Shown: positions 62,101 through 64,000 of the stretch, piece by piece
How the letters are laid out: each line of letters begins with the position of its first letter
Position numbering within the stretch: position 1 is the stretch's first letter
Source: Erythrobacter aureus
Lineage (GTDB): Bacteria > Pseudomonadota > Alphaproteobacteria > Sphingomonadales > Sphingomonadaceae
NCBI RefSeq assembly: GCF_003355455.1
Contig: NZ_CP031357.1
Coordinates: 1,776,501-1,840,500 of the forward strand
Length of the DNA stretch: 64,000 nt
Reading direction: 5' to 3'
Program-made: the position numbers and the translations under genes
Notes under the pieces: generated by a model
The model's input: the letters and a program-made list of their open reading frames with translations, nothing else
Told to the model about the DNA's origin: nothing
The model's database searches: none

Positions 62101-63483
62101 ATGGCAGAGGAAGCACTATTTGCCGGTCCCGCCGTCCGTCGGCTTCGCAAGCGTGAACGGTTGACGCAGGCCGCCGCCGCTGCCCGGCTCGATATCTCCC
62201 CGAGCTATCTCAATCTGATCGAACGTAACCAGCGACCGGTCAGCGCGCGCGTCATGATGCGCTTGGTCGAACAGTTCGACTTCGATCCGCGTTCGCTACG
62301 CGAAGACGAGGCGATCGGCGGGATCGACGGGCTGGCCCGACGTTTTGCAGACGAGAGGTTCGCGGACCTCGGCATCGATCGCGATGAAATGCAGGAATTG
62401 CTGGCTGCTGCCCCTCAGGCTGCGGCGGCTTTCGCACGGCTGTATGATAGCGCCGGTTCCGTCGGCGTCCAGCCCGATGACCCTATGTCGGCTTCCCGGC
62501 GCGAGATCGAGCGTTGGCGCAACCATTTCGCGGACCTCGATATGGCGGCGGAGGAACTGGCCGACGAGATGCGGCTTTCGCGGGGAGACATTGGCATCGC
62601 CCTTACCGAACGACTGCGCGAGCGACACCAGCTCTCCGTTCGCGTTTTGCCGCGAGAGGTCATGCCCGACAGCCTGCGCCGGCTGGACCTGCATGCACGG
62701 CAGGTCCAGCTATCCGAGATGTTGAGCGTTGCTTCGCGGAACTTCCAACTGGCGATCCAGTTGGCTCAACTGGAATTCAGCAAGGCGATCGCTGCCATCG
62801 CAAATGCGGCTAAATTTGAGGAAGAGGCGGCCCGTGCGCTCTTCGCCCGTCACCTGACGGGTTACATGGCGGCAGCCCTTCTCATGCCCTATGGCCGCTT
62901 TTTACGCGCTTGCGAGGCGACCGGATACGACCTGCCTGTCCTGGAACGGCGCTTCGGCGTCAGTTTCGAGCAACTCGGACATCGGCTCACAACGCTGCAG
63001 CGCGTCGGGCAACGCGGTTTGCCGTTCTTCATGGTTCGGATCGACCGTGCGGGCCAGTTTTCGAAAACCTTCATCGGAGCCAGTACCGCGCGGTTCATCG
63101 AATCCGGTGCGAGTTGTCCCCTATGGCACGCCCATCGCGCCTTCGATCGTGCCGGTGAGCTGCAGGCCCAGTTCGTCGCGCTCGACAATTCGGGCGATCG
63201 GGATGGCGGCTGGCTGACCATGGCACGAACCGTCGAAGGTAGCGGTGCGCCGGGGGAGGCGCAGTTCGTCGTGGTGCTGGGCGTCGAGGCGGTTCTGGCC
63301 AACGAATTGGCACAGGCCCGTGGAATTTCGCTGCGCGCCGACGATGCTCAGCCAATTGGTCCCGGTTGTGCACAATGTCATCGAATCCAGTGCAGTCAGC
63401 GCTCGCTACCGCCGATTGGGCGCAGACTGGCTTTCGACAGGGTTCGCAGGGGTGTGACTCCCTTCGAATTCACCCGTGATTAG
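62101..63483 (+). CDS. ScfR/RamB-type short-chain fatty acyl transcriptional regulator (XRE family)
   Basis: A 460-aa regulator. An N-terminal XRE helix-turn-helix (VRRLRKRERLTQAAAAARLD, SPSYLNLIERNQRPVS), a long middle region of the DUF955/M78-like type, and a C-terminal ScfR domain with the Cys cluster GPGCAQCHRIQCSQRSLPPIG. Relatives (RamB, PrpR of actinobacteria and proteobacterial ScfRs) sense acyl-CoA or acetyl status and control the glyoxylate and methylcitrate cycles. The divergent position to aceA supports the same job here. ATG 62101 is preceded by an AT-rich possible operator rather than a clear ribosome site. Confidence 0.9.
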   Translation: MAEEALFAGPAVRRLRKRERLTQAAAAARLDISPSYLNLIERNQRPVSARVMMRLVEQFDFDPRSLREDEAIGGIDGLARRFADERFADLGIDRDEMQELLAAAPQAAAAFARLYDSAGSVGVQPDDPMSASRREIERWRNHFADLDMAAEELADEMRLSRGDIGIALTERLRERHQLSVRVLPREVMPDSLRRLDLHARQVQLSEMLSVASRNFQLAIQLAQLEFSKAIAAIANAAKFEEEAARALFARHLTGYMAAALLMPYGRFLRACEATGYDLPVLERRFGVSFEQLGHRLTTLQRVGQRGLPFFMVRIDRAGQFSKTFIGASTARFIESGASCPLWHAHRAFDRAGELQAQFVALDNSGDRDGGWLTMARTVEGSGAPGEAQFVVVLGVEAVLANELAQARGISLRADDAQPIGPGCAQCHRIQCSQRSLPPIGRRLAFDRVRRGVTPFEFTRD

Positions 63484-63567
63484 GGATAAATCGCACCGTT
63501 TTGGGGAACCGGTATTCTCGGGCAGGCGTTATCGGGCGCAGAACCTCTGTCTCGAGGAGAGAAGGCG

Positions 63568-63861
63568 ATGACCGAAGAACGCATTACGGAAACGACCGAC
63601 GCTACGGGGAATACGCATACCACCCATACCGTGGTGACCGACGGAGAATCGCGAGGCGGTGGCACCAACTGGGTGCTGATCGTGATCGTTCTGGCCGTCG
63701 CGGTAGTGGGAATATTCCTGCTGACACAGATGAACAGCGCCGAAGTGACCAAGGACAATGCAGTCGCCGAGGCGGCAAGCGAAGTTGGCGAAGCCGCGAA
63801 TCAGGTCGGCGATGCTGCGCAAAGCGCCGGAGAAGCGGTAGAAAACGCCGTCGAGAACTGA
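63568..63861 (+). CDS. Single-pass membrane protein of unknown function
   Basis: A 97-aa protein: a polar Thr-rich N-terminus (ETTDATGNTHTTHTVVTDG), one membrane helix (WVLIVIVLAVAVVGIFLLT) and an acidic Ala/Glu-rich helix with a repeating pattern (EVGEAANQVGDAAQSAGEA) on the other side. The tail recalls YtxH/stress-type amphipathic repeats. AGGAGAGAAGG precedes ATG 63568. A strong terminator follows. Confidence 0.75.
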   Translation: MTEERITETTDATGNTHTTHTVVTDGESRGGGTNWVLIVIVLAVAVVGIFLLTQMNSAEVTKDNAVAEAASEVGEAANQVGDAAQSAGEAVENAVEN

Positions 63862-63878
63862 CGCCTTTGGGAATACCG

Positions 63879-63914
63879 AAAGGGCGATGCGTCGACGGCG
63901 CATCGCCCTTTTTA
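63879..63914 (+). terminator. Intrinsic terminator after the membrane protein gene
   Basis: A perfect 13-bp stem (AAAGGGCGATGCG / CGCATCGCCCTTT, 7-base loop) followed by TTTTA; a standard rho-independent terminator. Confidence 0.88.
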
Positions 63915-63950
63915 CGTAAGTGTAAAATTTACCGACGGTTCATTCCTCTC

Positions 63951-63977
63951 TGCTAGTCAAGAATTCCGACACTAGCA
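63951..63977. promoter_or_regulatory. Inverted repeat near the window end
   Basis: TGCTAGT (63951-63957) and ACTAGCA (63971-63977) form a perfect 7-bp inverted repeat around GAATTC. TGTAAAATTTAC lies shortly before it (63921-63932), a half-site resembling the TGTAA/TTACA element by the ScfR gene. It could belong to the promoter of a gene beyond the window. Confidence 0.3.
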
Positions 63978-64000
63978 ATTTGCGAGCCGGACCGGATGCT

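Noticed and set aside
1..64000. Mobile elements, phage genes or CRISPR arrays
   Set aside because: No transposase, integrase, phage structural gene or regularly spaced repeats were seen; tRNA genes show no attached partial copies.

Overview
The window looks like chromosomal DNA from a GC-rich alphaproteobacterium, most likely of the order Sphingomonadales (Erythrobacteraceae type). The reasons are the gene neighbourhoods (addA-trxA; sdhE-mfd facing recG; zapA-6S RNA-fau; aceA facing an ScfR-type regulator), a DUF2842 protein, the alphaproteobacterial protein sequences, and the number of TonB receptors and hydrolases. No insertion sequence, integrase, phage gene or CRISPR array is visible. Most of the window is dense housekeeping DNA.

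Layout. 1-9.3 kb: 3' part of addA (frameshifted), trxA, argJ plus an inositol-phosphatase-type gene, secA, a GNAT acetyltransferase, a TSUP permease and tRNA-Asn. 9.4-20.3 kb: nadK, an EAL protein, mfd, sdhE, recG, a fructosamine-kinase/LMW-phosphatase pair and a CHASE3-type diguanylate cyclase. 20.4-35.3 kb is the accessory part: acs, a TonB receptor, an entericidin-like lipoprotein, a TetR-MFS-HlyD-NodT efflux cassette whose MFS gene carries a frameshift, then an AraC regulator, a second TonB receptor, an HSL-family esterase and a secreted lipase-like hydrolase.

35.4-49.4 kb: tRNA-Pro(CGG), thyA, the branched-chain 2-oxoacid dehydrogenase operon (E1a, E1b, E2; no E3), tRNA-Asp, DUF2842-fau-6S RNA-zapA on the minus strand, and a central carbon run (tkt, gap, pgk, thioesterase, class I aldolase). 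49.4-64 kb: thiE, an L,D-transpeptidase and an M23 peptidase, efp, an inositol monophosphatase, tRNA-Leu(CAA), an SLC13 permease coupled to an EptA-like transferase, an M20 amidohydrolase, and the glyoxylate-shunt gene aceA divergent from its probable ScfR/RamB-type regulator.

Functional themes: acetate and fatty-acid use (acs, aceA, ScfR regulator, branched-chain oxidation) combined with gluconeogenic enzymes; c-di-GMP turnover by two unlinked proteins; cell-envelope work (SecA, L,D-transpeptidase, M23, EptA-like); and ester scavenging (AraC-TonB receptor-two hydrolases). Convergent genes are packed so tightly that several pairs share stop-codon bases. Two genes (addA and the MFS gene) are each interrupted by what looks like a single missing base in a short G/C run, so either assembly errors or real lesions are present.
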